Assembly (NCBI GenBank): GCA_963720805.1
Contig: CAVRGT010000012.1
Coordinates: forward strand, 248,001-312,000
Direction: 5' to 3'
DNA from: VRUE01 sp963720805
GTDB lineage: Bacteria; Actinomycetota; Thermoleophilia; Solirubrobacterales; 70-9
DNA: 64,000 nt
Position numbers and translations under genes: made by a program. This document shows, one piece after another, positions 23,990 to 33,270 of the stretch. Every line of letters begins with the position of its first letter. The stretch's first letter is position 1. Below the pieces are notes generated by a model, which was not told the origin of the DNA, searched no databases, and saw only the letters and a program-made list of their open reading frames with translations.

Positions 23990-25309
23990 ATGCCTAGAGC
24001 GCGGCTCACAGATCCCCTGAGAAAGCCGCAATTTCGGCGCCTGGCCGCCAGTTACGGGGTCAACGAGATGGGCGACTGGATGGGGATCGTCGCCCTCTCG
24101 GTCTTGGTCTATGACCGCACGGGAAGCGCGATGGCGACCGCCGCGCTATTTCTCGGCACCCGTTTCCTGCCGGCGCTGATCGCGCCGATCCTGGTCGCGC
24201 GGGTCGAGCAGCCGCCCCCCCGCTTCGCCCTGCCGGTGATCTATTGCGGCGAGGCGGCCGCCTTCGGGGCGCTGGCTCTGTTCGCCGGCGACAACTTCCT
24301 GATCGCCGGGGTGGTCGTGCTGGCGACCGTGGACGGGGCCCTGGCCCTGGCCGGACGGGCGCTCACCCGCGCCGTCGTCGCCGCCTCGCTCGAGCCAAGC
24401 GGAGAACTGCGGGCCGGCAACGCCGTGCTCAACATCGCCTTCACCGCCAGCGCCGCGATCGGCCCCGCCGTCGCCGGGCTCGTCGTCGCCGGCTTCGGCG
24501 TGCAGTCGGCGCTGCTGCTCGACGCGGCCTCCTTCTACGCGATCGCCTGGATCCTGCTCACCGCCGGCCCCCTGGCCCAGGCCGAGCCGGACCCGGGCCT
24601 GGTTCGCGACCGGGTCCGCGCCGGCATCGCCTACATCCGCGAAATGGCAACCCTGCGTCGACTGCTGATCTCCCAGGGGGCGGCCTTCGTCTTCTTCGCC
24701 GCGGTGATCCCGATCGAGGTGATCTACGCGAAGCAGACCCTCGACGCCGGCGATTCGGGCTACGGCCTGCTGCTCGCGAGCTGGGGGGTCGGCATGGTCT
24801 TTGGCAGCATCGTCTTCGCCCGCGTGCGCCGCACCCCACTGCCGACGCTGCTCTTCTTCAGCACCCTGGCGGTCGGCGTCGGCTACCTCGGGCTCGCCGC
24901 CGCTCCGACCCTGGCCTTCGCCTGCGGCGCCTCGGTCATCGGCGGCGCCGGCAACGGCGTGCAGTGGGTGAGCGCGATCAGCGCCGTGCAGGAGCTGACG
25001 GTGGCGGGCATGCAGGCGCGGGTGATGAGCGTGCTCGAGTCGATCGGGGCGGCGATGCCCGGGCTCGGCTACCTGCTCGGCGGCCTGATCGCGACCGCCG
25101 CCTCCCCCCGCGCGACCTTCCTCGTCGCCGGAGTCGGGGTCTTCGCGATCGTCGCGGTCGCGACCCCCCTGATGGGCACGAAATGGCCCCTGCGCAGGGA
25201 AGAAACAGGTCCAGGGGCCCTTGACGCCGAAGGTGAGCTTATGGTGGAGTTGATTCCAGTGGGTGAGCGTCCAGCCCCGTCCCGATCCGACTCGGAGGTC
25301 GTCAGTTGA
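23990..25309 (+). CDS. MFS transporter, EntS-like exporter
   Basis: A 439-residue protein with 10-12 membrane segments and the MFS_3/EntS-type opening LRKPQFRRLAASYGVNEMGDW. It is expected to export a siderophore, drug or metabolite. The ATG at 23990 was preferred to a GTG four codons earlier. Its TGA overlaps the TTG start of the peptide-binding protein, so it may head the oligopeptide transport operon, although a functional link is not obvious. Confidence 0.85.
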   Translation: MPRARLTDPLRKPQFRRLAASYGVNEMGDWMGIVALSVLVYDRTGSAMATAALFLGTRFLPALIAPILVARVEQPPPRFALPVIYCGEAAAFGALALFAGDNFLIAGVVVLATVDGALALAGRALTRAVVAASLEPSGELRAGNAVLNIAFTASAAIGPAVAGLVVAGFGVQSALLLDAASFYAIAWILLTAGPLAQAEPDPGLVRDRVRAGIAYIREMATLRRLLISQGAAFVFFAAVIPIEVIYAKQTLDAGDSGYGLLLASWGVGMVFGSIVFARVRRTPLPTLLFFSTLAVGVGYLGLAAAPTLAFACGASVIGGAGNGVQWVSAISAVQELTVAGMQARVMSVLESIGAAMPGLGYLLGGLIATAASPRATFLVAGVGVFAIVAVATPLMGTKWPLRREETGPGALDAEGELMVELIPVGERPAPSRSDSEVVS

Positions 25310-26934
25310 GAAAGCTTGGTCCTGTTGCCTTGGTGCTCGTCCTTGTCGCGGCCTCGGCCCTCGGCCTCGCCGCCTGCGGCAGCTCGGGCGGCAAGGAAGG
25401 CGGCACGCTGACCGGCAGCTACGCCTCCTTCCCGGCCTATCTCGACCCGGCGCTCTCCTATGAAGTCGAAGGCTGGACGGCGATGTATGACACCTACCTG
25501 CCGCTGCTCACCTACGCCCACGCCAACGGCGCGGCCGGCAGCAAGGTTGTCCCCGCACTCGCCGAGAGCCTGCCCAAGATCACCAACGGCGGCAAGACCT
25601 ACACGCTGACCTTGCGCCAGGGCCTCAAGTACTCCGACGGCAGCCCGGTCAAGGCCTCCGACTTCAACAGCACGATCGAACGGATCTTCAAGATCAACTC
25701 ACCCGGCTCGTTCTTCTACGAAGGCATCGTCGGTGCCGAAAGGTTCGCCAAAACCAAGAGCGGCGGGATCTCCGGCATCAAGACCAACGACAAGACCGGC
25801 GAGATCGTCATCGACCTGGTCTCGCCGCGGGGCACTTTCAGCAACGAGCTCGCGATGCTCTTCGCTGCCGTGCTGCCGTCAGGCACCCCGGCCAAGAACC
25901 TGACCGCGAACCCGCCGCCGGCCACCGGCCCCTACGTGATCTCCAACGTAGAGAAGGGCCGCAGCTGGTCCTACGAACGCAACCCCTACTGGGCAAAGGC
26001 CAACGGGCCATTGATCGACACCGTGCCCGGCGGCCACGTCGACCGCGTCGAGATCAAGGTCGCCCGCAACGACTCGACCCAGGTCAACGAAATCGAACGG
26101 AACAAGACCAACTGGATGCAGACGCCGATCTCGGCCGACCTCTACAACAAGGTCAAGGACAAATACGAAGGAACCCAGTTCCGGGTCGAGAAGCCGATCA
26201 ACAACTATTTCTTCTGGATCAACACCGAACGGGCGCCGTTCAACGACCTCAAGGTGCGCGAAGCGGCCAACTACGCGGTCGACACCGAAGCGATGGAACG
26301 CCTCTACTCGGGCTCGCTGGTGGCGCTGCATCAGATCCTGCCCGTGGGGATACCAGGCCACAAGGCCTTCGACCTCTACCCGCATAACCTGGCCAAGGCC
26401 AAGCAGCTGGTCAAGGAAGCCAACCCGTCGGATCGCAACATCACCGTCTGGGTCGACACCGAAAGCCCCAATAAAGAAGCGGGCGAATACCTCGAAGGCG
26501 TGCTCAACGAAATCGGCCTCCACGCCAAGCTGAAGGCGATCAACGCCGACAACTACTACCCGATCATCCAGAACCGCTCGACGCCGGACCTCGACATTGG
26601 CTGGCTCAGCTTCTACCAGGACTACCCGCACCCGAACGACTTCTTCCAGCCGCTGTTCTCGGGCGAAAGCATCGCCCCTACGGGCAACTCCAATCTCTCG
26701 AATCTCAACGACCCGAAGGTGAACGCGAAGATCGCCAAGCTGGCGGAAGAACCGCTCGGGCCGCAGCAGGAAGCCGAATACGCGGCCCTCGACAGGGAAC
26801 TGATGGAAAAGGCGCCGATCATCCCCTACGGCACCAACACCGTCTCCACCTTCGTCGACAGCGAAATCAACCTGGACAAGGTCATCTTCAACCCGACCTT
26901 CGGTCAGGATCTGACCAGCTTCGAATTCAAGTAG
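25306..26934 (+). CDS. ABC transporter substrate-binding lipoprotein, family 5 (oligopeptide type)
   Basis: A 542-residue extracytoplasmic binding protein. The lipobox LGLAAC is at residues 20-25, so the mature protein is tethered to the membrane by its Cys. The family 5 signature region (YTLTLRQGLKYSDGSPVKASDF, about 100-120) and the end IIPYGTNTVSTFVDSEI are clear. It binds peptides, nickel or similar ligands for the permease encoded downstream. A GGAGG ribosome site lies 8 nt before the TTG start. Confidence 0.92.
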   Translation: MRKLGPVALVLVLVAASALGLAACGSSGGKEGGTLTGSYASFPAYLDPALSYEVEGWTAMYDTYLPLLTYAHANGAAGSKVVPALAESLPKITNGGKTYTLTLRQGLKYSDGSPVKASDFNSTIERIFKINSPGSFFYEGIVGAERFAKTKSGGISGIKTNDKTGEIVIDLVSPRGTFSNELAMLFAAVLPSGTPAKNLTANPPPATGPYVISNVEKGRSWSYERNPYWAKANGPLIDTVPGGHVDRVEIKVARNDSTQVNEIERNKTNWMQTPISADLYNKVKDKYEGTQFRVEKPINNYFFWINTERAPFNDLKVREAANYAVDTEAMERLYSGSLVALHQILPVGIPGHKAFDLYPHNLAKAKQLVKEANPSDRNITVWVDTESPNKEAGEYLEGVLNEIGLHAKLKAINADNYYPIIQNRSTPDLDIGWLSFYQDYPHPNDFFQPLFSGESIAPTGNSNLSNLNDPKVNAKIAKLAEEPLGPQQEAEYAALDRELMEKAPIIPYGTNTVSTFVDSEINLDKVIFNPTFGQDLTSFEFK

Positions 26935-26962
26935 CCGCCAGGCGCTGCTTCAAACTACGCGG

Positions 26963-28009
26963 GTGGCCGTCGAGTCCAACATCGAGGTCGCCCCCGTAGT
27001 CGGCGGCGGCCCATGGCGCCTCGCTTGGCGGCGCCTGCGCCGCAACCGCACGGCGCTTGCCTTCGGCGCCCTCTTCCTCCTCATCGTCGTCTTCGTCCTG
27101 GCGGCGCCGCTATGGGCCGACAACGTCGCCCACACCGGGCCGAACAAGACCCACACGCTGGAGAAGATCGAAGTCGACGGCGAACAGCGCGAAGTCGTCA
27201 ATCGCGAAGGCAAGCCGATCGGCCCGCAGTGGTTCGAAGCGGGTGGCCGCTTCTTCCTCGGCGCCGACGGGCGACTCGGCCGCGACGAGATGGTGCGGTT
27301 GATGTACGGCGGGCGGATCTCGCTCTTCGTCGGCATCGTCTCCGCCCTGCTCACAGTCGTGCTGGCGACGATCCTCGGCCTGCTCGCGGGCTATTACCGC
27401 GGCTGGACCGACACCGTGATCTCGCGGGGGCTGGACGTGGTCTGGGCCTTCCCGGTGATGCTGCTGGCGATCGCGCTCGGCCTCTCGCTCGCGGTCGGCG
27501 GGCTGCAGATCGGCCCTCTCCACCTCTCCGGCGACTCGCTCTGGCTGCCGATCCTGATCATCGGCTGCGTCTCGGTGCCCTACATCGCCCGCCCGCTGCG
27601 AGGCCAGGTGCTCTCCCTGGGCGAGAAGGAGTTTGTCGAGGCGGCCGTGGCCCAGGGCGCCGGCCCGCTGCGGATCATGTTCGGTGAGCTGCTGCCGAAT
27701 CTCTGGTCGACGATCATCGTCTTCTTCACCCTGACGATCGCCAACAACATGCTGCTCGAGGCGGCGCTCTCCTTCCTCGGGGTCGGCGTGCAACCGCCCA
27801 ACACGTCGTGGGGAACAATGATCGCCGGTGGCTTCGAGTTGCTCACCAGCGCGCCGCTGCTGACGATCGCCCCGAGCACGATGATCCTGCTCACGGTGCT
27901 CTCGGTGAACGTCTTCGGTGACGGCCTGCGCGACGCACTCGACCCCAACTCGAAGCTGCGGCTCGAGGCCCACGCCGGCATGCCCGAGCCGAAGGGAACC
28001 GCGGTCTGA
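26963..28009 (+). CDS. ABC transporter permease, DppC/OppC-like
   Basis: A 348-residue inner-membrane protein. It has an N-terminal OppC-type segment with the first membrane helix (about 35-55), a long periplasmic loop, then five more helices. The EAA loop VEAAVAQGAGPLRIMFGELLPN (about 220-240) contacts the ATPase, and the C-terminal NVFGDGLRDALDP is typical. The start is GTG at 26963. Its stop overlaps the next ATG by one base. Confidence 0.92.
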   Translation: MAVESNIEVAPVVGGGPWRLAWRRLRRNRTALAFGALFLLIVVFVLAAPLWADNVAHTGPNKTHTLEKIEVDGEQREVVNREGKPIGPQWFEAGGRFFLGADGRLGRDEMVRLMYGGRISLFVGIVSALLTVVLATILGLLAGYYRGWTDTVISRGLDVVWAFPVMLLAIALGLSLAVGGLQIGPLHLSGDSLWLPILIIGCVSVPYIARPLRGQVLSLGEKEFVEAAVAQGAGPLRIMFGELLPNLWSTIIVFFTLTIANNMLLEAALSFLGVGVQPPNTSWGTMIAGGFELLTSAPLLTIAPSTMILLTVLSVNVFGDGLRDALDPNSKLRLEAHAGMPEPKGTAV

Positions 28010-28965
28010 TGGGGCGCTTCATCGTCAGGCGCTTGATCGGCATGGTCGCGGTGCTGTTCGCGGTCTCGGTGCTGACCTTCCTGATCTTCAACGTGATCCC
28101 CAACTCCGACCCGGCGCAGCGGATGGCGGGCAAGGCCGCCACTCCGACCCTGGTCGCCAACATCACCGAGGAATGGGGCTTCAACGACTCACTGCCAGTC
28201 CAGTACGTGACGATGATGAAGAAGGTCTTCAGCGGCGACCTGATCTCCTACTTCGGGCGGGAAAACGTCGATGAACGAATCGTCGAAGGGATCCCGGCGA
28301 CCTTCTCGCTCTGTTTCGGTGCCGCGGTGATCTGGATGTTCTTCGGCATCCTCTTCGGCTACCTCTCGGCCGTGCGCGCCGGTGGCTGGCTCGACAAGGC
28401 GCTGACCGTGATCGCTGTGGTCGGGATCTCGATGCCGGTCTTCTGGCTGGCGGCGATCTTCCTCAACTACCTGACCTACAAGACCGAAATCCTCCCCTCG
28501 GGGGGATACGTCGAATTCGCCGACGGCCCGCTCGAATGGTTCGAACACCTGATCCTGCCCTGGGTCACCCTGGCGATCCTCTACGCCGGCTTCTACAGCC
28601 GCGTGCTGCGCTCGAACATGCTCGACGTGATGAACGAGGACTACGTGCGCACCGCGCGTGCCAAGGGCCTGAGCGAGCGCCGGGTGATGGGCCGCCACGT
28701 GATGCGCAACTCGCTGATCCCGATCGTCACCCTCTTCGGCCTCGACTTCGGCGCGCTGATCGCCGGTTCGATCCTGATCGAAGCGATCTTCAGCCTCAAT
28801 GGCGTCGGCCAGTACGCCTACGAATCGCTGATCAACACCGACCTGCCGCCGATCATGGCGATCGTCCTCTTCGGCGCCTTCTTCGTCGTCCTCTTCAACG
28901 CCCTGGTCGACATCGCCTACGCCTGGCTGGACCCCCGAATCCGCCTCGGAACGGAGGCCCGATGA
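28009..28965 (+). CDS. ABC transporter permease, DppB/OppB-like
   Basis: A 318-residue permease with six membrane segments, the opening FIVRRLIGMVAVLFAVSVLTF and the EAA loop VRTARAKGLSERRVMGRHV (about 215-235). The order in this operon is binding protein, DppC, DppB, fused ATPase, which inverts the usual B-C order. A strong hairpin separates it from the ATPase gene. Confidence 0.92.
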   Translation: MGRFIVRRLIGMVAVLFAVSVLTFLIFNVIPNSDPAQRMAGKAATPTLVANITEEWGFNDSLPVQYVTMMKKVFSGDLISYFGRENVDERIVEGIPATFSLCFGAAVIWMFFGILFGYLSAVRAGGWLDKALTVIAVVGISMPVFWLAAIFLNYLTYKTEILPSGGYVEFADGPLEWFEHLILPWVTLAILYAGFYSRVLRSNMLDVMNEDYVRTARAKGLSERRVMGRHVMRNSLIPIVTLFGLDFGALIAGSILIEAIFSLNGVGQYAYESLINTDLPPIMAIVLFGAFFVVLFNALVDIAYAWLDPRIRLGTEAR

Positions 28966-28967
28966 CG

Positions 28968-29014
28968 TTCCGGTGCGCCTTTTACTCCGTGGGCGTGCAT
29001 AAGGCGCACCGGAA
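28968..29014 (+). repeat. intra-operon hairpin between permease and ATPase genes
   Basis: The 14-bp arms TTCCGGTGCGCCTT (28968-28981) and its complement (29001-29014) pair perfectly across a 19-nt loop, starting two bases after the permease stop. The right arm runs into the GGAAGGGGG ribosome site of the ATPase gene. The hairpin could therefore lower ATPase translation or protect the upstream message. Confidence 0.7.
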
Positions 29015-29023
29015 GGGGGATGG

Positions 29024-30676
29024 ATGAGCCGGGCGCTGCTCACGGTCGATGATCTGCGGGTTTCGTTCAACACGCAGAGCGGGCTCGTGCGGGCGGTCGA
29101 GGGGGTGTCATTCGAGCTGATGGCGGGGGAGGTGCTGGCGATCGTCGGCGAGTCGGGCTCGGGCAAGAGCGTCACCGCGCAGACGATCCTCGGGTTGACG
29201 CGGTCTCCCAACGCCGAGATCTCCGGCTCGGTGCGGCTCGGCGAGCAGGAGCTGCTGAGCGCCGGCGAGGGCGAGCTGCGGAGCGTACGGGGAGCGCGCG
29301 TGGCGATGGTCTTCCAGGACCCGATGACCTCCTTCAACCCCGTCTACAGGATCGGCTGGCAGATCGCCGAGGCGATCCGGGCGCACGACGGCGAGACGAG
29401 CAAGGCCGTGGCGCACGAGCGCGCGATCGAGCTGCTCGACTCGGTCGGCATCGCCGATGCCGACCGGCGCGTCGACGACTACCCGCATCAGTTCTCGGGC
29501 GGGATGCGCCAGCGGGCGATGATCGCGATGGCGCTGGCGCTCGAGCCCGAGATCCTGATCGCCGACGAGCCGACGACGGCGCTCGACGTCACCGTGCAGG
29601 CCCAGATCCTCGCCCTGCTCGAGCGGCTCAACCGCGAGCGCGGCCTGGCGACGATCCTGATCACCCATGACCTTGGCGTCGTCGCCGAGGTCGCCGACCG
29701 GGTGCTGGTCATGCACAACGGCGTGATCGTCGAGCGCGGCGAGCTCGACCAGATCTTCTACTCGCCCGCCGACCCCTACACGCGCAAGCTGCTCGGCGCG
29801 GTGGTGCGGCTCGACGCGGCGCCGCCGCTGCGGCCGCAACGCGAGGGCGAGCCGCTGCTCGAGATCACCGAGCTGGTCAAGCACTTCCCGGTCAGGCGCG
29901 GGCTGCTCAATCGCGAGGTCGACCAGGTACGCGCGGTCGACGGGGTCAGCCTCAGCGTGCGCCAGGGCGAAACGCTCGGCCTGGTGGGAGAGTCGGGCAG
30001 CGGCAAGTCGACGCTCTCGCGCACGATCCTGCAGCTGCTGGCGCCGAGCGCGGGCTCGGTCCGCTTCGAGGGCCGTGAGATTGCCGGGCTCTCGCGGCGC
30101 CAGATGCGGCCGCTGCGGCGGCAGATGCAGATGGTCTTCCAGGACCCCTACGCCTCGCTCAACCCGCGCAAGCGAATCGGCCAGATAGTCGGCGAGCCGT
30201 TGCGGGTGCAGGGCGAGGCGAGCGGCGCCGAGCTGCGACGGGAAGTGCATCAGCTGCTCGACCGGGTCGGGCTTTCCGCCGAGCACTACGACCGCTTTCC
30301 GCACGAGTTCTCCGGCGGCCAACGCCAACGGATCGGCATTGCCCGTGCCCTGGCGCTGCGCCCGAAGCTGATCGTCGCCGACGAGCCGGTCTCCGCCCTC
30401 GACGTCTCGATCCGCGCCCAGATCCTCGACCTGCTCTCCGAGCTGCAGGCCGACTTCGGCCTCACCTACATCTTCGTCGCCCACGACATCGGGGTCGTGC
30501 GCCACGTCTCCGACCGGATCGCGGTGATGTACAGGGGCAAGATCGTCGAGGAGGGCCCGGCGGACGCGGTCTGCGAGCGGCCCACCGACGCCTACACCAA
30601 GCAGCTGCTGGCGGCCGTGCCGCTGCCCGATCCGCGCGAGGCGCGGGCGCGCCGCGAGGCGCTGGGAACCGCTTAG
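29024..30676 (+). CDS. ABC transporter ATP-binding protein, fused DppD-DppF type
   Basis: A 550-residue protein with two nucleotide-binding domains. The first has Walker A GESGSGKSV (about 42), signature FSGGMRQRAMI and Walker B EILIADEPTTALDV. The second has Walker A GESGSGKST (about 325), signature FSGGQRQRIGI and Walker B LIVADEPVSALDV. Each ends with the family C-terminal oligopeptide segment. It energises uptake through the two upstream permeases; in E. coli these are two separate proteins. Confidence 0.93.
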   Translation: MSRALLTVDDLRVSFNTQSGLVRAVEGVSFELMAGEVLAIVGESGSGKSVTAQTILGLTRSPNAEISGSVRLGEQELLSAGEGELRSVRGARVAMVFQDPMTSFNPVYRIGWQIAEAIRAHDGETSKAVAHERAIELLDSVGIADADRRVDDYPHQFSGGMRQRAMIAMALALEPEILIADEPTTALDVTVQAQILALLERLNRERGLATILITHDLGVVAEVADRVLVMHNGVIVERGELDQIFYSPADPYTRKLLGAVVRLDAAPPLRPQREGEPLLEITELVKHFPVRRGLLNREVDQVRAVDGVSLSVRQGETLGLVGESGSGKSTLSRTILQLLAPSAGSVRFEGREIAGLSRRQMRPLRRQMQMVFQDPYASLNPRKRIGQIVGEPLRVQGEASGAELRREVHQLLDRVGLSAEHYDRFPHEFSGGQRQRIGIARALALRPKLIVADEPVSALDVSIRAQILDLLSELQADFGLTYIFVAHDIGVVRHVSDRIAVMYRGKIVEEGPADAVCERPTDAYTKQLLAAVPLPDPREARARREALGTA

Positions 30677-30695
30677 CCCGCGCCCTCGGCAAACT

Positions 30696-31652
30696 GTGGG
30701 GCAGGTGAACCTTCCGCTCGTCCCGCCGATCAAGCCACAGCTGGCCCTGACCCGCAAAGAGCTGCCCCTGGGTGAGGAGTGGGCCTATGAGCAGAAGCTC
30801 GACGGCTTCCGCGCGATCGTCTTCGTCGACGGCGGGGACTCCTACGTCCAGTCGCGCGGCGGCAAAGCGCTGTCGCGCTACTTCCCGGAGCTGAGCTTCC
30901 CGGCCGGGCGCTACGTGCTCGACGGCGAGCTGGTGATCCGCGACGCCGAGGGCAACCTCGAGTTCGACGCTTTGCAAAGCCGCATCCACCCGGCCGAGTC
31001 GCGGATCACATTGCTCTCGAAGGAGATCCCGGCCGGTCTGGTTGCCTTCGACCTGCTCGCCGAGGGCGACGAGGCGCTGCTCGACATGCCGTTCCGCGAA
31101 CGCCGCGAACGATTGGAGCGGCTGCTGGGCGGCACTGCGGTCGAGACCAGCGTGCTCACGGACGACACCGCGCAGGCGGAGGAGTGGCTGCGTCGCACCG
31201 AGGGGACGATGGCCAAGCAGATCGACGCCCCCTACATCCCCGGCAAGCGCAAAGGGATGGCGAAGGTGAAGCGCGAGCGCACGATCGACTGCGTGGTGAT
31301 GGGCTGGCGGCCGGGCAAGGAGGAGGGTACGGTCGGCTCGCTGATCCTCGGCCTCTATGACGGCGGCGAGCTGCGCTCGGTCGGCCACATCTCCGGCTTC
31401 AGCCAGGAGACGAAACGGAGCCTGCGCACCCTGCTCGAACCATTGGAGACGGGCGAGGCCGGCACCGCCGAGCCGAGCCGCTGGACCGGCGGCCGCGACC
31501 TCGAGTGGGTCGCCCTGCGCCCCGAGCTGGTGATCGAGATCGGCTACGACCACGCGGCCGCAGGACGGATCCGCCACGGCGGGCGCTTCCACCGCTTCCG
31601 CGACGACAAAGCGCCGGAGGAGTGCCTGTTCTCGGACCTGGACGAGGGGTGA
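30696..31652 (+). CDS. ATP-dependent DNA ligase, LigC/LigD-ligase type
   Basis: A 318-residue ligase with only the nucleotidyltransferase and OB domains. The AMP-accepting lysine is Lys34 in EQKLDGFRA. Other ligase motifs are VLDGELVI (motif III region), the VAFDLLA stretch and AKQIDAPYIPGKRKGMAKVKRE (motifs IV-V). There is no polymerase or nuclease domain, so it resembles mycobacterial LigC, a backup repair ligase. The start is GTG at 30696; a GTG four codons later is possible. No Ku gene is visible. Confidence 0.88.
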   Translation: MGQVNLPLVPPIKPQLALTRKELPLGEEWAYEQKLDGFRAIVFVDGGDSYVQSRGGKALSRYFPELSFPAGRYVLDGELVIRDAEGNLEFDALQSRIHPAESRITLLSKEIPAGLVAFDLLAEGDEALLDMPFRERRERLERLLGGTAVETSVLTDDTAQAEEWLRRTEGTMAKQIDAPYIPGKRKGMAKVKRERTIDCVVMGWRPGKEEGTVGSLILGLYDGGELRSVGHISGFSQETKRSLRTLLEPLETGEAGTAEPSRWTGGRDLEWVALRPELVIEIGYDHAAAGRIRHGGRFHRFRDDKAPEECLFSDLDEG

Positions 31653-31658
31653 AGGCGA

Positions 31659-31697
31659 TGCGCCTGCGGTGACGTTGCTGGCGCCTCCGCAGGCGCA
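31659..31697 (+). terminator. hairpin after the ligase gene
   Basis: TGCGCCTGCGG (31659-31669) pairs with CCGCAGGCGCA (31687-31697) across 17 nt, 7 bp after the ligase stop. It is GC-rich with no U-tract. It is a probable transcription end signal of the dpp-ligase stretch. Confidence 0.5.
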
Positions 31698-31857
31698 GCT
31701 TGTCATCGGTGCTTGAGGACGTGCAGACTCGGCACCACCGGCTCTACTGAGGAGACGGTCATTTCTCACCTCCGCCTGCGTTGAGTTACGGGCTGGTGAG
31801 AATAGTAAGGCGAAATTAAGCATAAATGTTTCTGTGTCTGTGCTTCACTTGCCCGCC

Positions 31858-32532
31858 ATGGGCCAGGAAGGTCAGCCAAGAGAAGCAGCGACAACGCGGA
31901 AGCCATCCGCAGAGAGAAAACGCCCGGCAGAGGAGGCCGTCTCCTACGCGATCGGCAACGGCACTCGAATCGACGTCTTGGCGATCCTCGCCGAGGGCGC
32001 GCACAGCCCCAGTGAGATCGCCAAGATACTCGGCCTCGACACGCGGCTGGTGGGGAACCACATCCGCGAGCTCTTTGCCTGCGGCTGCATCGAATCCGCG
32101 GGCACCAAGCAGGTCCGCAACTTCACCCAGCACTTCTACCGAGCCCTCTCCGTCCCAGAAATAAGCGACGAGGCCTACCGGGAGATGCCAGCGGAGGCAC
32201 GGCAAGAAGTCATCGGCGTCTTGGTGCAGGCAATAGTCGCCGAGACCCTTGCGTCGTTTCGTGCCGGCAAGCTCGAGACCGACGATGAGGTCTGCCTAAT
32301 GTGGGACTGCGTCAGTCTCGACGCGGCTGGGAAGCAGCGGCTCAACAAGGAGATGCAGAAACACTTCAAACGGATTCTCAAGATCCGGGACGAAGCCGCC
32401 GAGCGCCTCGCCAAATCCGAAGAGACCGGGACCACGACCTTCGTCTCTCTCACCGCCTTCGAGCGGAGCCGACCGGGGCCGCCCGAGGCACGCCTCGCCC
32501 ATCCCGATGTCGCGGACGAAAAAAACGCCTGA
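31858..32532 (+). CDS. winged-helix DNA-binding protein
   Basis: A 224-residue protein. Residues 25-75 (AIGNGTRIDVLAILAEGAHS, then EIAKILGLDTRLVGNHIREL) form an ArsR-like winged helix. The C-terminal two-thirds is a helical domain without recognised ligand residues. The ATG at 31858 lacks a ribosome site; a GTG eight codons upstream is possible. A GC hairpin follows the stop. Its regulatory target is not evident. Confidence 0.75.
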   Translation: MGQEGQPREAATTRKPSAERKRPAEEAVSYAIGNGTRIDVLAILAEGAHSPSEIAKILGLDTRLVGNHIRELFACGCIESAGTKQVRNFTQHFYRALSVPEISDEAYREMPAEARQEVIGVLVQAIVAETLASFRAGKLETDDEVCLMWDCVSLDAAGKQRLNKEMQKHFKRILKIRDEAAERLAKSEETGTTTFVSLTAFERSRPGPPEARLAHPDVADEKNA

Positions 32533-32535
32533 AAA

Positions 32536-32558
32536 GCGGGGAACTTCGAGATCCCCGC
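32536..32558 (+). terminator. hairpin after the winged-helix gene
   Basis: GCGGGGA (32536-32542) pairs with TCCCCGC (32552-32558), starting 4 nt after the stop codon. No T-run follows. It is a plausible terminator. Confidence 0.5.
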
Positions 32559-32677
32559 GTCCCACTGTTGTCGAACGCGAGCTGACGTGCTAGACATCCG
32601 CCTCGGACACAGTTTTGGTTCTTATAAAGGACTCTAGAGGTTTTTAGCGGGGAGGGTCGGGCTCGGCCAGCGCACGA

Positions 32678-32968
32678 ATGGAAGCTTTATGGCCTCATTT
32701 TCGCACCGACGCTGTAGGTACGATTTGTCTCGCAGTTGCGCTGGTCTACTTGGTGACAGGGCGCTCGTCGGCAGTCCTTATCTTTGCCCTGGCCATAGCA
32801 GCGCTCTGCGCCATCTCTCCCCGTATGGAGAAGGGATTCAAGTTCTCCGCCTTGGGGCTCATGAGCCTCAGCGGCACCTTCAGAAAACTCAAAAAGAAGC
32901 AACGGGAAACTCTGGAGGGACGCAGCACCAAACTGCCCGCCGATCCGAAGGTCAAGAAGCGGCGCTGA
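32678..32968 (+). CDS. small membrane protein, unknown function
   Basis: A 96-residue protein with two hydrophobic segments (about 13-30 and 33-48) and a basic C-terminal tail rich in Lys and Arg (FRKLKKKQRE, KVKKRR). Not recognised. This frame was chosen over a parallel frame of the same length because it alone gives membrane helices with positive flanks. The last 17 bp overlap the convergent gene at 32952. Confidence 0.5.
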   Translation: MEALWPHFRTDAVGTICLAVALVYLVTGRSSAVLIFALAIAALCAISPRMEKGFKFSALGLMSLSGTFRKLKKKQRETLEGRSTKLPADPKVKKRR

Positions 32969-33143
32969 GCTTCCAGTAAGCGACGAGTCGCGGGTTGATC
33001 CCAAGCGTTCCGCCGTCAGACGGATCTTTGATCTGGATGACCAAGCCCTGGGCAAGCGCGTTCTCGAACGCAGAGGCCCACTCGCCGGGCTCGACCTCGA
33101 GCTCGAGCTCCTGACCATCGCTGAAGTGAAGTAGAACAGACAT
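32952..33143 (-). CDS. small acidic protein, unknown function
   Basis: A 63-residue soluble protein with a beta-rich look (VLLHFSDGQELELEVEPGEW, then LVIQIKDPSDGGTLGINPRLVAYWKL). Not recognised. The even spread of hydrophobic and charged residues suggests a real gene. It is convergent with the small membrane protein gene and has no clear ribosome site. Confidence 0.5.
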   Translation of the reverse strand: MSVLLHFSDGQELELEVEPGEWASAFENALAQGLVIQIKDPSDGGTLGINPRLVAYWKLSAAS

Positions 33144-33270
33144 TTTGATTGATACAGAGAATTAAGAATGCTTAGACGCTAAGGCTACAGCGCGCTCGCA
33201 AACAATGCTCTCTAGTGATTGCCTCAGACAAAACCTTTCGATCCATGTTACGGGACGGCGAGTCGCCACA

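Noticed and set aside
29108..30757. 549-codon open frame antisense to the fused ATPase
   Set aside because: It is the mirror of a well-conserved two-domain ATPase; the composition is typical of GC-driven shadow frames.
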